A stretch of DNA of 64,000 nucleotides. Source: Petrosia ficiformis (Eukaryota > Porifera > Demospongiae > Haplosclerida > Petrosiidae). The stretch spans positions 4,329,905-4,393,904 of the forward strand of contig OX345649.1 of the NCBI GenBank assembly GCA_947044365.1, given 5' to 3'. Below are positions 53,906-64,000 of this stretch, piece after piece (the stretch's first letter is position 1; the number at the start of each line of letters is the position of its first letter). Below the pieces are notes generated by a model. The model had not been told where the DNA came from and did no database searches. It worked only from the letters and a program-made list of their open reading frames with translations. Position numbers and translations under genes: made by a program.

Positions 53906-55534
53906 TTATCTCTTTATCTATCTATCTGTTTATCTATTGTCTTCTTAGGGCGATTATTAAATGTCTTGATGAGACATGGTACATAGTTATATTTTCATTG
54001 GTACACTTCATTTAGACCATGATCCTTGTTCCCATGGAAACACCAGGTGTCACAGTTATCCGCCCACTCACTGTATTTGGTTATGACGATGCTCCATCAG
54101 GACATGCTGAGATGATGTTTTCTAATGTGCGAGTTCCAGTGGATAATATTTTGTTAGGAGAAGGAAGAGGTTTTGAAATTGCACAAGTAAATATAATCTT
54201 AAATATTCACACTCTCTCCTCTCCCTTTCTTTTTGGTACTTACTCCTGCTTTTAATTCTTTCCTAAACCTCTCCACTCCCATCCTCTCTCGCTCTCTTGT
54301 GTTTCTCAATCATAGGGGAGACTAGGACCTGGTCGCATTCATCATTGTATGAGGTTGATTGGAATGGCTGAGAGATCATTAACATTAATGAAACAGCGAG
54401 TATGTCTCTATGTTTTAACATGACAGTAATCCCCACTTTTAAAATATAGTGTATAGTTTAATGTCATAGAGTTAATACACAATTATACTGTAATTCAGTA
54501 ACGAAGCAATGGATTGAAATTTTACATACACAAAAAAGTGTGTTAGTAGACAAACTTGTTAGTCATTCCAAACTAAACCTATGAACATTTTTCTGAGGTC
54601 ATGGTGAACGTGAATGGACCTTTATTTAATAAGTATGTGCTGTCCTTATCATGTACTCCTCTACAGGTGCAAGAGAGGATAGCATTTGGTAAACCATTAA
54701 TTGATTTTGACACTATTCGGTCTGATATAGCCTTGTCACGTATCGAGATAGAGCAAGCCAGACTACTAACACTAAAAGCTGCACATTTGATGGATACTGT
54801 GGGTAATAAGGTCAGATAAGTTGTATGACTGACCAGCCTCATTGGAACTCAAAATTTCTTGTATTAGGTTGCTCGTAATGAGATTGCTATGATTAAAGTG
54901 ATTGCACCACGAATGGCTCAGAAAGTAATAGATAGAGCTATACAGGTGAGTAGATAGATAGATATACATGTATATGTACATTGAAGATGGTGTAGTAAGG
55001 CCATATTTAGAACTACAGTTAATACCTTTAGAAGTGGCTAACCAATCAAGGTCATGATTATTTTAAAACCATTTGTTAGTTGGGGATCGGGGGTGTGGAA
55101 ATCGTGAGCCAACTGCTGGATGGATATTTTGACCTATTTTCATCACTCTTGTCCTACTCCCCATATACTTTGTATGCAGCTCAGTCTTAAATTTACAAGA
55201 CATTCACTATACTTATCACTGTATGACTGGCTAGTTCGTCATCACTGTTCGCAATCTCTATGGTATTCTAGAGGCTAGGTGGCTCGCTAGACTTTATTAA
55301 AATGGGTTTCACTGTGGTTAGGTCGAAGTGTGTAAACAGTAATATTATAATTATTGTTTTTTTTCAATTTATGCCTTATTCCTTCAATAGTCTCACGGAG
55401 CTATGGGTCTCTCCAAAGATCGACCCCTTGCTCAATTTTTCTCTTGGGCACGAATTCTTCGATTTGCTGATGGCCCTGATGAAGTACATCTTTCATCCAT
55501 TGGAAAAATAGAAATTAAGAAAAAAAGCAACTGA
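43853..55534 (+). CDS. ACAD10: Acyl-CoA dehydrogenase family member 10 (HAD-kinase-dehydrogenase fusion)
   Basis: Twenty-two exons join in phase to 1046 residues (human ACAD10 1059). A Ser/Arg-rich N-terminus of about 45 residues suits a mitochondrial presequence. A HAD-phosphatase-like domain follows ([13 protein letters not shown], then KPDPIIYE and [13 protein letters not shown]). Next is an aminoglycoside-phosphotransferase-like kinase domain from about residue 255 ([18 protein letters not shown], catalytic [13 protein letters not shown], metal site [14 protein letters not shown]). The acyl-CoA dehydrogenase domain fills the last 420 residues ([53 protein letters not shown]). In mammals ACAD10/11 act in 4-hydroxy-acid catabolism, with the kinase phosphorylating the hydroxy group before elimination; that role is assumed here. 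Introns are rich in microsatellites. Confidence 0.93.
44611..44830. mobile_element. MITE with GTTTTTGATAAG ends (copy 3), nested in family X
   Basis: Ends GTTTTTGATAAG and CTTATCAAAAACACTG, as at 277 and 21534. On both sides (about 44522-44605 and 44835-44880) lie the two halves of a family X element (TTTATCGGACATT and GGCTGGCTGTTCCACA), so this copy inserted into an older repeat. Located in the first ACAD10 intron. Confidence 0.7.
46474..46709. mobile_element. MITE with TAGTCTGGTACCC ends
   Basis: Left end TAGTCTGGTACCCGTCCTTC then GCATAGAGGA; right end TCCTCTATGCGAGG then GGGTGGGTACTAGACT. A long imperfect terminal inverted repeat of about 30 bp around a 170-bp core. Lies in an ACAD10 intron. 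The foldback at 1453-1511 shares the AGTCTGGT start. Confidence 0.65.
47262..47600 (-). repeat. Interspersed repeat, family Y (ACAD10 intron)
   Basis: Starts AGTAGAACCTCTGACACCTC and carries, in inverted orientation, the GTCATAAGGTTAATA and TGAGGTCATGGTGAA blocks of the repeats at 20955, 50620, 54440 and 59965. It is the longest and most complete copy in the window. Confidence 0.6.
48336..48520. repeat. (TCTCTG)n low-complexity tract in ACAD10 intron
   Basis: Pyrimidine-rich simple sequence filling most of the short intron between exons 10 and 11. The open frames across it are chance. Confidence 0.75.
49080..49345 (+). repeat. (GTAT)n microsatellite starting at an ACAD10 splice donor
   Basis: Exon 12 ends GATACCACAT and the intron starts GTATGTATGTATG. 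About 260 bp of GTAT repeats with some GTAC, GTGT and CTAT variants follow. The first repeat unit is the donor required by phase. Confidence 0.85.
49690..49790. repeat. Second (TATG)n microsatellite in the same intron
   Basis: A purer run of TATG units of about 80 bp, separated from the first by some 350 bp of unrelated DNA. Simple sequence. Confidence 0.8.
50620..50910. repeat. Interspersed repeat, family Y (ACAD10 intron)
   Basis: Carries TATAGTGTATAGTTTAATGT, AACTCAATAATGAAGCAATG and TTTTTCTGAGGTCATGGTGA. The last 100 bases also form an inverted pair (GCCAAATTGAAGTTATGAAC with TTCATAACTTCAATTTGGC). Confidence 0.6.
51340..51790. repeat. TG-rich tandem repeat with 70-bp units in ACAD10 intron
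   Basis: Units starting TGTCTGTGTAGGTGTGCAAT begin at 51541, 51611 and 51681, exactly 70 bp apart, with a partial unit at 51751 and a diverged one at about 51422. The open frames over it are chance. Confidence 0.8.
52621..53212. repeat. 17-unit minisatellite with 32- and 40-bp units in ACAD10 intron
   Basis: Every unit starts ATGAATCATTG and contains the palindrome TGTACATATATGTACA. Eleven units are 32 bp (A); six carry eight extra bases, AACTATCA, at the end (B). The order is B A A B A B A A B A A A B A A A B; only one unit (the sixteenth) has a base change in the palindrome. 6 x 40 + 11 x 32 = 592 bp, the exact length of the tract. Confidence 0.9.
53838..53935. repeat. (CTAT)n microsatellite in ACAD10 intron
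   Basis: CTATCTATCTATCTATCTAT run with a few CTGT and TTAT variants, some 80 bp before exon 18. Confidence 0.8.
54440..54625. repeat. Interspersed repeat, family Y (ACAD10 intron)
   Basis: ATAGTGTATAGTTTAATGTC, AGCAATGGATTGAAATTTTA and CATTTTTCTGAGGTCATGGT blocks shared with the copies at 20955, 47262 and 50620. Confidence 0.6.
55091..55235. repeat. Small inverted-repeat element, family X (copy 2)
   Basis: Same core as 104-258 (TGTGGAAATCGTGAGCCAAC, CTCCCCATATACTTTGTAT, ATGACTGGCTAG). Lies in the last ACAD10 intron and is not interrupted by the second MITE. Confidence 0.5.
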
Positions 55535-55789
55535 GAACATTATATCTTCTCATTTTAACAAATAATAATAATTTTGTTTATTATTTTAAAAACAATTGTT
55601 ATTAACAAGAATATATATACTGTAGATGTTATAACAAAAACAATTTCGTTTGCTCTTTTGAAAAACAAAAAACTATTTTAGTTGTTAATGAACAAGATAT
55701 TTTAGTTGTATATCATCCATCATATGTCTGTTTTTAAAACGTTAGTGTAACAGTAGATTTAATACATATGTATGTAATTGTGTAGTCAA
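55535..55789. other. Convergent 3' flanks of ACAD10 and the PX-SH3 gene
   Basis: AT-rich, 255 bp between two stop codons. No gene seen. Confidence 0.6.
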
Positions 55790-58700
55790 CTAATTATTTA
55801 ATGATTCCTGTACATCTGGGTTACTGGATACAATGTCTCTTAATGCTGATTTCAACCCTTCATCTTTGGAAGAGAGAATGTATTTGATTAATGAGTCAGC
55901 CATTTGTTGTGAGAAGGGGTTGGAGTTACCAATCTCCCCTGCTTCACTGCGTTCACTGGAAGAATAACCTTGATCACTTCCACGTCTCCTTCGTCTGTGT
56001 TCTTCCCTTGTTGGACTTTCACTTGAGTTATCCACATTCCTTCCTCGTCTGGGTTGTTGTAGACTTTCTATTTCATTATCTATATTCCTCCCCCGTTGAG
56101 GCATGTTGGGAGTTCCTTGTGGACTCATTCTCATGACTTTCGGACTCTCATGTGGACTTATTTTCTGATTTATTCGTCTGATAGGAGAAGGGGATAACTT
56201 TCGAGGTTTCTCTATAACAAAATCATCATCGGAATCATCTTCAATATTTTGTCCCTTTGATGACCATGCTTTTATGATTTGACTTTCTCTGGGTCTGGGT
56301 GGTGTGTAAGGTGCACAAAGACGTGAAGGTGATTGAGAGACAGATCGAGGCTTTACCTTTGGTTTGGGAGAAATAGGGGGTTTGGGCGGTCTTGTTTGTG
56401 TGTCTGTAGTCGGGGCAATTAGTTTTCGTGATGATACCTCTGGTTTTGACAATGCCTGTATTGAGGGATCACTTTTTCTACCGTGTATTGGAAATGAACT
56501 GAGATGAGGGGATTCAGAATGGGACCTGATTTTGGTCTGTGGTTTTGAATTATACATTGGTTTATTGTCTTCTTCAACAATGGTTGTTGGGACTTTCTGA
56601 TGTGGCTTTGATCTATTTTCTCCAGTGCGTTTCTTACGAACGGTTCGTCTAAAATGATTAATTAAGTAATTAATTAATTAATTAATTAAAATGATTAATT
56701 AATAATCAAATGAGTTAACTATGTATGTGCAACTCACTGTCTTGGTACTTGTGTGAAAGAGTGATGCCGTGAATCATGTCTCTCCAATGGACTCTCTATT
56801 CCTGAATCATTTCCACTCTAAAAAAAAACCAGAGAAGTATGTTTGAAAAGCATTTATTCATCATTACATACATACCTCATCTAATTTCTTCAAGTAAGTT
56901 GCAGGGGCAAGCCCTACCTGGCCATCACATTTGACAAACCACCAACCAGTTAAAGATTTCTGAAGTACTTCTGTGATTACTCCTGCAGGGAATGATATTT
57001 CATCTTCTTCTTCGGCTGTATATTCAGCAACTGTTTGATATTTCTCTGTATCTAATATTTAAAAATAATATCTAATAAACTAAACATCTACTTTCATAAT
57101 GTGTGTACAACTCAAGGTTGCGTATGTAGATGTAGGCTTGGGAAGAGACTAGTTTTGTTTTAGTTTGACAGTATTGAACACTTTTAGTTATAGTTATAGT
57201 ATGTCTAGTTAATCAAATTTGTAGTTATAATTATGGGGGTAGTTATACATACCTAGAGTTGATATACTTTCATCATCTTCATTTTGTACTTCTTGATTTA
57301 ATGGCTCCAAATATCCACAAGGAACCCAACCTTCTTGTTCATCTTTTGCTACAAACCACCATCCTAACAATGAAAAAAAACATTTATGAACTGACACACA
57401 CACACATACACCACACACACACATATCACACATCACACATCCCACACCACACACACATCACACACCACACACACATACCACACACGCACATCAAAATAAT
57501 GAAAAAAGCTAAATGATTGTGCACAATGAAACCTGAATGCATTTCCTGATATAAAGTTAGCACTTCCTCATGTAAAGTTAGCATTTCTTACTACTACTAC
57601 TACTACTACTACTACCATACATAGACAGAGAGTAGATATTATAAATTACACATGTACAGTACTTGGCATATGTTCAAAGACCATACAAGTGAACTTTCCT
57701 AAGAACAAATAGCTGAATAGACTACTTAACCTTAAAATCATTGTGTGGACCACTTGATAAATTGTCAATTACATGCATACATAACAAAGGACAGATTGGT
57801 AGGTGGAATGTATAATGAATTGATGAAGTGATATTGTAGCTATCTGTCAATTGTAGTTAAGCACTGCATGGAATATGTTCAGTATGTACTACAGGCACAC
57901 CCACTTACTATGTAATAACTCTAGGTATATCCTATTAGTATTGATAATGACATAACACTGGCAGTGATAATCTAATGTGTACATACATTACAAAACATTT
58001 GTGGTTTGGTTTACTTATAAGGCAAATGATACCTTATAAATTCCACAACAACAAATTTGGAAAAATTTAATTTTCAGGTTAGAAGTCTCAACATAATTTT
58101 ATATGTAAAACTAAATCATCATAATAACATAATTTTCACTGTATATATACTCATGTAAAAGAATAGCATCACTGTAGTTATTCTAACACACCATTACAGC
58201 AACAAATTCTCACCATCTTCCATCTTGTCTAGCACAGTTATCACCTCTCCTTCATCAAAATTGATCTGTCCAGGACCACTGGCTTCATATGAATCTATTG
58301 CAACATATTCTTGTGCTTCAAGTTCCATTCCTGGACTGGTATCTCGACTATTGCTAGCTTCACTGTTGGTTTCTGTTGGTTTTGTGAGTACATCTAATAT
58401 GAAAAAATGATATAAAGGAAAGGTGGATGGATGAATAGATTGAAACATGGAGGAGTACATGCATTTGGTGATTTATGAAATTTAAGATAAGTTTGGAATT
58501 AAGTGGGAGAGGATTAGTGCTTTGTGGATGACCAGCACAGCATTATATTATAATTATAATAAAGCTTTCAATTGTGGAGTAATTGTTTCCTGTTGTTTTC
58601 CTGAATATATACTATGTTTATTTATAAACTAGCAATTAGACAGGTTTCAGTTGTACGTACCAGGCTCTGGTAATCCTAAATACTGTTTAACATCATCTTC

Positions 58701-61650
58701 TTCTTTATTTGATGCTATACACTTCTTCAAATATGAATTTGGTATCCATCCAACTTTGCCCTTCCTTTCTACAAGACACCAACCTAAACGAAGACAAAAT
58801 ATAAAATATTCTACCATGTATTTTATGTTCAGCTGTCTTAATCAGTTAAGGAACAGTGTACACAATACATGACTGTCTTCAATGTACTGAAAACACACCT
58901 GATGCATCTTTGTTTAAAAGTAAAACCTGATCACCACTCTCTGCTGATAACTGACTAGGTCCTTCACCATCAAATCTAGCAATAACACAATGTTCTTCCC
59001 AAACAGTATTACCTGTTAGACAGTAAAATAAGACATGATGGAGACAGCTTAATAATACAGTGAAACATAATTATGGCAACGTTAGTTATGTTTAAACAAT
59101 TTTGTTATCTTTCTTACCAGCTGGTCGTTTTTGAGGATGAAGGGTAGCAGGTTTGTGTAGCCGCAATCTATGAAAAGAAAACAATAATATTTATTTATAA
59201 TTTAGCAATTAATTTAGTGTTCTGTATGAAGTATCGTTAAACAACTTGTATTTTGCATAGCATAATATAAACAAGCTATTCATGTTAAACAAACTTTGGC
59301 TGTTGTCGGTCTCCAATTTTGGGTGAAAAATAGCCAATCACGTGTTTACTCTGGGATATGGTAGGATCCAGTTTAATCAAGGACTGTAGGTTTATTAGAG
59401 GAAGGGAGGGAGGTGTGAGGGGGTGGAAAATTGATAGTAAACATATGATAATTTGTATGGATAATTATATTATTATATTATTTATGGTATACACGTATAA
59501 TTATTTTGAAGTAAAACAAGCTCTCTGGAAAGCATTATAGAAAAAAGTTTAGAGAGCACCTTCAATATTGTAGAAGGATGTGGTTTGAAGATAGTTCTCT
59601 AGGGTGGAAAGGTTGAGCAATATGCAAGCTGACTATTTTCAACTCTCCTTTTTATCACAAGAATGAAAGCAATGGTAATATCACAAGTTATAGAATGATG
59701 ATAACAGACATAACTGTTTGTACATGACCGATATTACCAAGCATACAGAGAATTGTACAGTTTAGAAGTACCTGACAATACTTATTAATTGATTCTACTC
59801 TTGCTTCAGCAACTTTCTGTACATGACTTCTTCCAAGAAATATTCTGTCTAGGAACAAAATACATTAATAGTAACATCATGTCTCTATAGACCATATCAT
59901 TAATTGGTTAGTGCATATGATGATGATGATGATGGCATGACTAATGTCTGATTAGGATGTGATAATTTTATAAGTACTATAGTATTATAGTTTAATGTCA
60001 TACATGATTACACTGTAACTCAATAATGAAGGTAAGTTTTGACAAACAAAAAAAACAGGATTGATAAATAATTATATGAAATGGTAAAGGTAAATAGATC
60101 ATTGGTCATTCTAAACTAACATTTTCCTGAGGTTAAGGTGAATGAACATTTAGTATATGACCCATGTTATAATCTTTATACTGTTTTATGTATAGTATAA
60201 TTATAATATTTTCTTACTTGGAAGGTTTGGAAGAATAAACTTCTCATTGGAATGTTTATCGACTGGAAACACAAGTTTTAACGTCTCCTGTTGGGAAATA
60301 ATTTATGATTCTTGAATGTGCATATAGATAACAGATAAGAATAAAATTTTGTGTATAATTATAACATAATTCATTAGAGTGGTATTATGAATGATTCATG
60401 TGGGTTTGGTCGTTATTGCGTATTTTATAGCAGGAATAAAGTGAAATAAAAACACCTCAATGTTATTGTATTTCCACATTTAAACACAATGTATGTAAAA
60501 GCTGATTTATGTGTGTTGTGCATGTAGAAATAATATTTTGTAAGCAAAGTAGCATTTTAAACTAAAATAGATATTAATACTACCGTAAATCGGGTATATT
60601 TCAACTGATTATAATTTTCAGATAGCTGTGTAGATTCTGAATTTAAGAATTATGAACATTAATCGATTGCGTAATTTTCTTTATGCGGAAATTTGTGAAT
60701 TGCGTAATAATCATAACAAAGCCACGTGTCACTGCATGTGTGACATTCTAACAGCTGCTTCTTCGTGATCGTCAGTACACTGAGTACAGTGATGTCTATT
60801 TTATAGTACTTCCAAAAAAAGGATGGGCTGCCTGACCCAAGAGGGGACCTTTCTGCCAACCTACCACCAAGAGCTATAGCTCTTGCCAACTCTGAAATAC
60901 AAAAGTCGATTCATGCCAGGAGTATATGAATATTTCCAATAGTGAACTTTTCCTTTATGTATTTTGAAAACAGATGAAAAATACCCGATTTACGGTATAT
61001 AGCAATTTACGTTATGTAATCAAAAGCAACGAGATCATAAATTATAACTCAACTGTTTTTTTTTTCAATTATAGGATATCTATAATGTACCGTATATCAG
61101 ATGAAGTAGTCTTTGCCTCGAATTTTTTAATGCTAATACTATTCCAAAATACATTATCATATGTATATGTTACGTATTTTGGGATCTTAATTAGAGCTGA
61201 TCCTGTGACTTGTTATGAGATACCACTGAGACCTACATATAACATCAGTACAGGTATATATATATATATGAGTCAGAGTACATTTTAGCCATCCAAGCTC
61301 TGAGGCAAATGTACTTGCTAAATGGCTTTACAGTACTCCAACAAACTCAATAATAGCTTTAACAGTTAAACTTAGCAGTTTCATTAATTATTAAGAAAGT
61401 TAACATAAAGAAACTATATTCATACTTGCAATGAGAAGAATTCGCTGTATCTTCGAAGTACTTCATATCTTTCATCATTGTCCCAAATAACATCAATCAC
61501 AAATACCTACAAAGATAAGTCTTTTCAGTATACATATATGTAAGAGATGATTTAGCTTACGTAGTGTTTGCTGGGATGTCTCTTCTTTTCGTAACCTGTC
61601 ACGACAATATGATTGATGTATGCCCTAGGACCGTCTCGACGGGAAAGCAT
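55790..61650 (-). CDS. PX and triple-SH3 scaffold protein (SH3PXD2/p47phox-like)
   Basis: Thirteen exons from the ATG at 61650 join in phase to 699 residues. Residues 1-136 are a complete PX domain: EKRRHPSKHYVFVIDVIW, the lipid-binding RRYSEF, LPNLPSN, then FLGRSHVQKVAEARVESI and ISQSKHVIGYF. Three SH3 domains follow, at about 155-212 (ALYDY-like CVIARFDGEG, WIPNSYLKK), 254-310 (YVAIDSYEAS, GWWFVAKDEQEGWVPCGYL) and 330-386 (YQTVAEYTAEEDEISF, GWWFVKCDGQVGLAPATYL). The last 310 residues are Ser/Pro/Arg-rich and probably unfolded, with PPKPPISPKPKVKPR. Such proteins bind phosphoinositides and organise NADPH oxidase or actin-rich adhesions. Vertebrate Tks4/Tks5 have four or five SH3 domains and p47phox two, so orthology is open. 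Confidence 0.85.
57395..57490. repeat. (CA)n-rich tract in PX-SH3 gene intron
   Basis: CACACA and CATCACACA repeats just beside the exon that ends at 57363. Simple sequence; the open frames are chance. A (CTA)n run lies nearby at 57590-57615. Confidence 0.75.
59965..60150. repeat. Interspersed repeat, family Y (PX-SH3 intron)
   Basis: Degraded copy: TATAGTTTAATGTCATACAT, AACTCAATAATGAAGG, ACATTTTCCTGAGG. Matches 20955 and 50620. Confidence 0.5.
60581..60997. mobile_element. Tc1/mariner-like MITE with perfect 17-bp ends
   Basis: Left end TACCGTAAATCGGGTAT, right end ATACCCGATTTACGGTA: a perfect inverted repeat when the flanking TA is counted. TA target use fits the Tc1/mariner superfamily. 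417 bp, no transposase. Lies in the intron between the second and third exons of the PX-SH3 gene. Confidence 0.85.
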
Positions 61651-62210
61651 AGTGCACTGAATATTCGTCTGTCCAGAATCTGCTTAATTAACTAATAAAC
61701 TGAGTATTTCCTCTTATATTTATACTATATATTTTGTGGTTTCAACATTTTTGCTGCTAGTTATTACATACCACATTCAAAATATGACTCATATTAATAT
61801 TATTAGTATACAGTGGTGCAATCATAACAAAGCACCAAAGATGGTGGTGTAGCAAGGGCTATCTATCACATGCAATACATTAATATCAGAGAGTGTGGGT
61901 TTACTATTTAGGATTTTTAAGTGCACCTGATACTTTAAACAGTCACTGTTTCCTATAGTCAGTTGCCACTTTGCACTCAGTGGAGCTTGGCCGAGAGGAG
62001 TGCAACTACTGGTTTTTGTCCAAGGTCTAACGGTATAGATCAGTGGATAAATGCACTTGACTGAATTCCTGTTTGAATCCCAACTAAAATATGCTCTTCA
62101 AGTATATATACTTTTCATTAATAAAATCTCACGAGTTATAATCAAGACAATATATTCATAAGCAAATTCCAAATATACATTAAAAATTATCTTTGTGTCT
62201 AGATTCATAT
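61651..62210. other. Region between the two SH3 genes
   Basis: Promoter side of the PX-SH3 gene and 3' flank of the next gene. It holds a tRNA-like fragment at about 62031-62095. No exon recognised. Confidence 0.5.
62031..62095 (+). repeat. tRNA-like fragment, possible SINE head
   Basis: TAGATCAGTGG resembles a polymerase III A box and GTTTGAATCCC a B box, about 40 bp apart. No clean cloverleaf, so a decayed tRNA-derived SINE is more likely than a tRNA gene. Confidence 0.4.
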
Positions 62211-64000
62211 TTATTCATGATAAGATTTACTACATAAAGAATTAGCACTGATATGCTCACTACGAGGACGATAATCATGAGGCAGTTTTAATATATCACC
62301 AGCCATTGTATGACATTTCAACAATGCATTTGCATCATTGTCATCAGTTACTTTCATTGTTTTTTCTCTCTCTTCCTTCATCCAACTTAAGGAACTGCTT
62401 CGTTTCTGTTCTGTTACACCTTCTCCAACAGTTGATTTGCCAAAATTATTCCACCAATGTTTAAAAGAGTAATGTCGTTTCTTGCTTGTAAAAACCTCTT
62501 CTTCAGTTATTTTAGTGGAAGTTAGAAGTTGCTCTTCTTTCTCGTCAATGGGTGTAATAAATGTTTGTGTTCTTCTCTTTTCTATAGTCTCAAGTAGAAA
62601 CTTTCTATGTATACAAAAAATCAAAAACCATATTGTTTAGATAATATCAGTAATTGATCTTCAAACAGAAGCCAAAAACATATACATCAAACCCTTATGT
62701 CATAATGAACCCACCCTTCAAACTTTTGACGGTGCTGTGATACATGCATCATGGCTTGATACATGGCTGTGTGGTTTGTGACTTTATTAAGCTATATAAA
62801 CATGACTGTGAAGTCATGAAATATATTAGTTATGTCATGGCCACTTGTGCAATGTCAGGCTTATAATCACCTCACCCTTGGGCCTGCGTCCCTTGGGCTT
62901 AGTGATTATAAACCTGATATAACACTCGTGGTATGACATAACATATACATATATCCCGATATGGCAAAACTTCAAAGTAACCACAGGTTTTATAAATCAG
63001 ATATAAAACCTGCCATCGACCACAGCGACTCAAACTACAAGACTAAAACACTCACCTGGTCCAAACTCAAGACAAAACATTAGGATAAGCTACACAGATA
63101 GCTTTTCCAGAAATATATTCATTATAGCACACCTACTTGTGCTACCCTTGGGTTAAGTGATTAAATAAACTCATAGGTGTGTTATATCATATCTATAGAT
63201 AAGTACTCAGAGTCATAATTTGACTAATTCTTATCATAAGTGTATAGTTCTTATTACTATATAATTGTGAACATAAGTAAGTAAACTATGTGTAATATGT
63301 AACATCCTACGTGTTTTGTGTAGCATAATTATAATAATTATGTATATATTAATACCTAACATGTTTTAAATAATTAACTATTACAATTATGTGTGTAATA
63401 TAGTCAAGCTGAGCCTTCAACCATTGGAAAGATCTCTGGAAAACCTAGATCTAAACTCGTTATCCTAGGACGACTTTCAACTAAACTATAGACTGTAATG
63501 TACATGAAGTCACATGTACAATGTATATAAAAGGATTTTTGTGTATGTATGTTTATTTATAATTTCATATACCACTGAAGAAGATAATAGTTAGGTATTG
63601 AAATATTAGGCAATTTTTTTTTGTTTGGTGCAATAAAAAGAGAAACAATGTCAAGTATTAATACAACATAACAATATGTATGTAATGTATGAAACATACC
63701 TTCTTGGAGGTGGTTTCTTTATTCCAGAAACTGAATGCATTAAACCCTGTAAATAGAATCATAATGTTAATACAATTATTCAATACTACTGACATGTGTT
63801 GGTGAAGTATCTACATCTTCTCCAGGTTGAAGATTATCCAATTGTTTGAGCATCGTAGCTGGAGCATAGCCTATATTTTTCTTGTATCTACAATTATAGA
63901 GAAAGAGAGAATTCGCTTGATTAAATAGTGATCATTGAATGCAAGTGAAATGTCTATGATGGTGTTTAGTGTCTTTACTTTACTTTCCACCATCCACTAA
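62211..64000 (-). CDS. SH3-domain protein, 3' part only (cut by window edge)
   Basis: Four exons can be joined: from the window end to about 63979 (SGWWK), about 63793-63889 (YKKNIGYAPATMLKQLDN, the second half of an SH3 domain), 63700-63746 (SVSGIKKPPPRR) and 62211-62604 (a charged tail with KRRTQTFITP and ending SKSYHE). The stop is at 62211-62213. It lies upstream of, and on the same strand as, the PX-SH3 gene, and its SH3 end GYAPATMLKQLD is close to GLAPATYLKKLD of that gene, so the two may be tandem relatives. The N-terminal part is outside the window; whether it has a PX domain cannot be seen. Confidence 0.7.

Noticed and set aside
60659..60889. Minus frame of 76 codons
   Set aside because: Lies wholly within the mariner-like MITE and shows no transposase motif.
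62031..62095. Functional tRNA gene
   Set aside because: A and B boxes are suggestive but no cloverleaf with a proper acceptor stem can be drawn.

Overview
The window is animal nuclear DNA from a compact, AT-rich genome with many short GT-AG introns. Best guess: a sponge, probably a demosponge of the Amphimedon type. This is inferred from gene content, divergence, short intergenic gaps and the load of small MITE-like repeats; no single marker proves it. Reading frames were joined by hand across introns. For MED15, XBP1, MVP, all five sarcosine-oxidase genes, ACAD10 and the PX-SH3 gene the exon phases add up exactly, so those models are firm.

Layout from left to right. 1-1.8 kb: repeats, including a tRNA-derived SINE. 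1.8-4.2 kb: two intronless tandem 3-beta-hydroxysteroid dehydrogenase genes (+). 4.3-9.0 kb: Mediator subunit MED15 (+). 9.8-11.8 kb: kinetochore protein ZWILCH (-, intronless), head-to-head with the unfolded-protein-response bZIP factor XBP1 (+, 12.1-13.3 kb). 13.4-13.6 kb: a small one-membrane-segment protein (-). 13.7-16.4 kb: TFIIH subunit GTF2H3 (-), head-to-head with the major vault protein MVP (+, 16.4-24.1 kb). 24.9-43.7 kb: a cluster of five peroxisomal sarcosine/pipecolate-oxidase-like genes (PIPOX) in orientations + - - + -, with decayed exons of further copies between them. 43.9-55.5 kb: ACAD10 (+), a HAD-kinase-acyl-CoA dehydrogenase fusion of about 1046 residues, head-to-head with the last PIPOX copy. 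55.8-61.7 kb: a PX plus three-SH3 scaffold of the SH3PXD2/p47phox kind (-). 62.2-64 kb: the 3' end of a second SH3 gene (-), cut by the window edge.

The most remarkable locus is XBP1. Its mRNA carries two IRE1-type stem-loops that define a 20-nt cytoplasmic intron whose removal shifts the frame into a long acidic tail. The unspliced frame ends in a peptide very like the vertebrate XBP1u translational-arrest peptide, preceded by a hydrophobic stretch. The promoter holds a perfect ER-stress response element (CCAAT-N9-CCACG). Together these suggest that the whole bilaterian XBP1 circuit (transcriptional induction, ribosome pausing near the ER, IRE1 splicing) already exists here.

Other themes are recent duplication with gene conversion (HSD3B pair, PIPOX cluster), loss of the C-terminal tripeptide in one PIPOX copy, intron loss with a lost glycine in two others, three tight divergent gene pairs, and ACAD10 introns packed with microsatellites and a 17-unit minisatellite.
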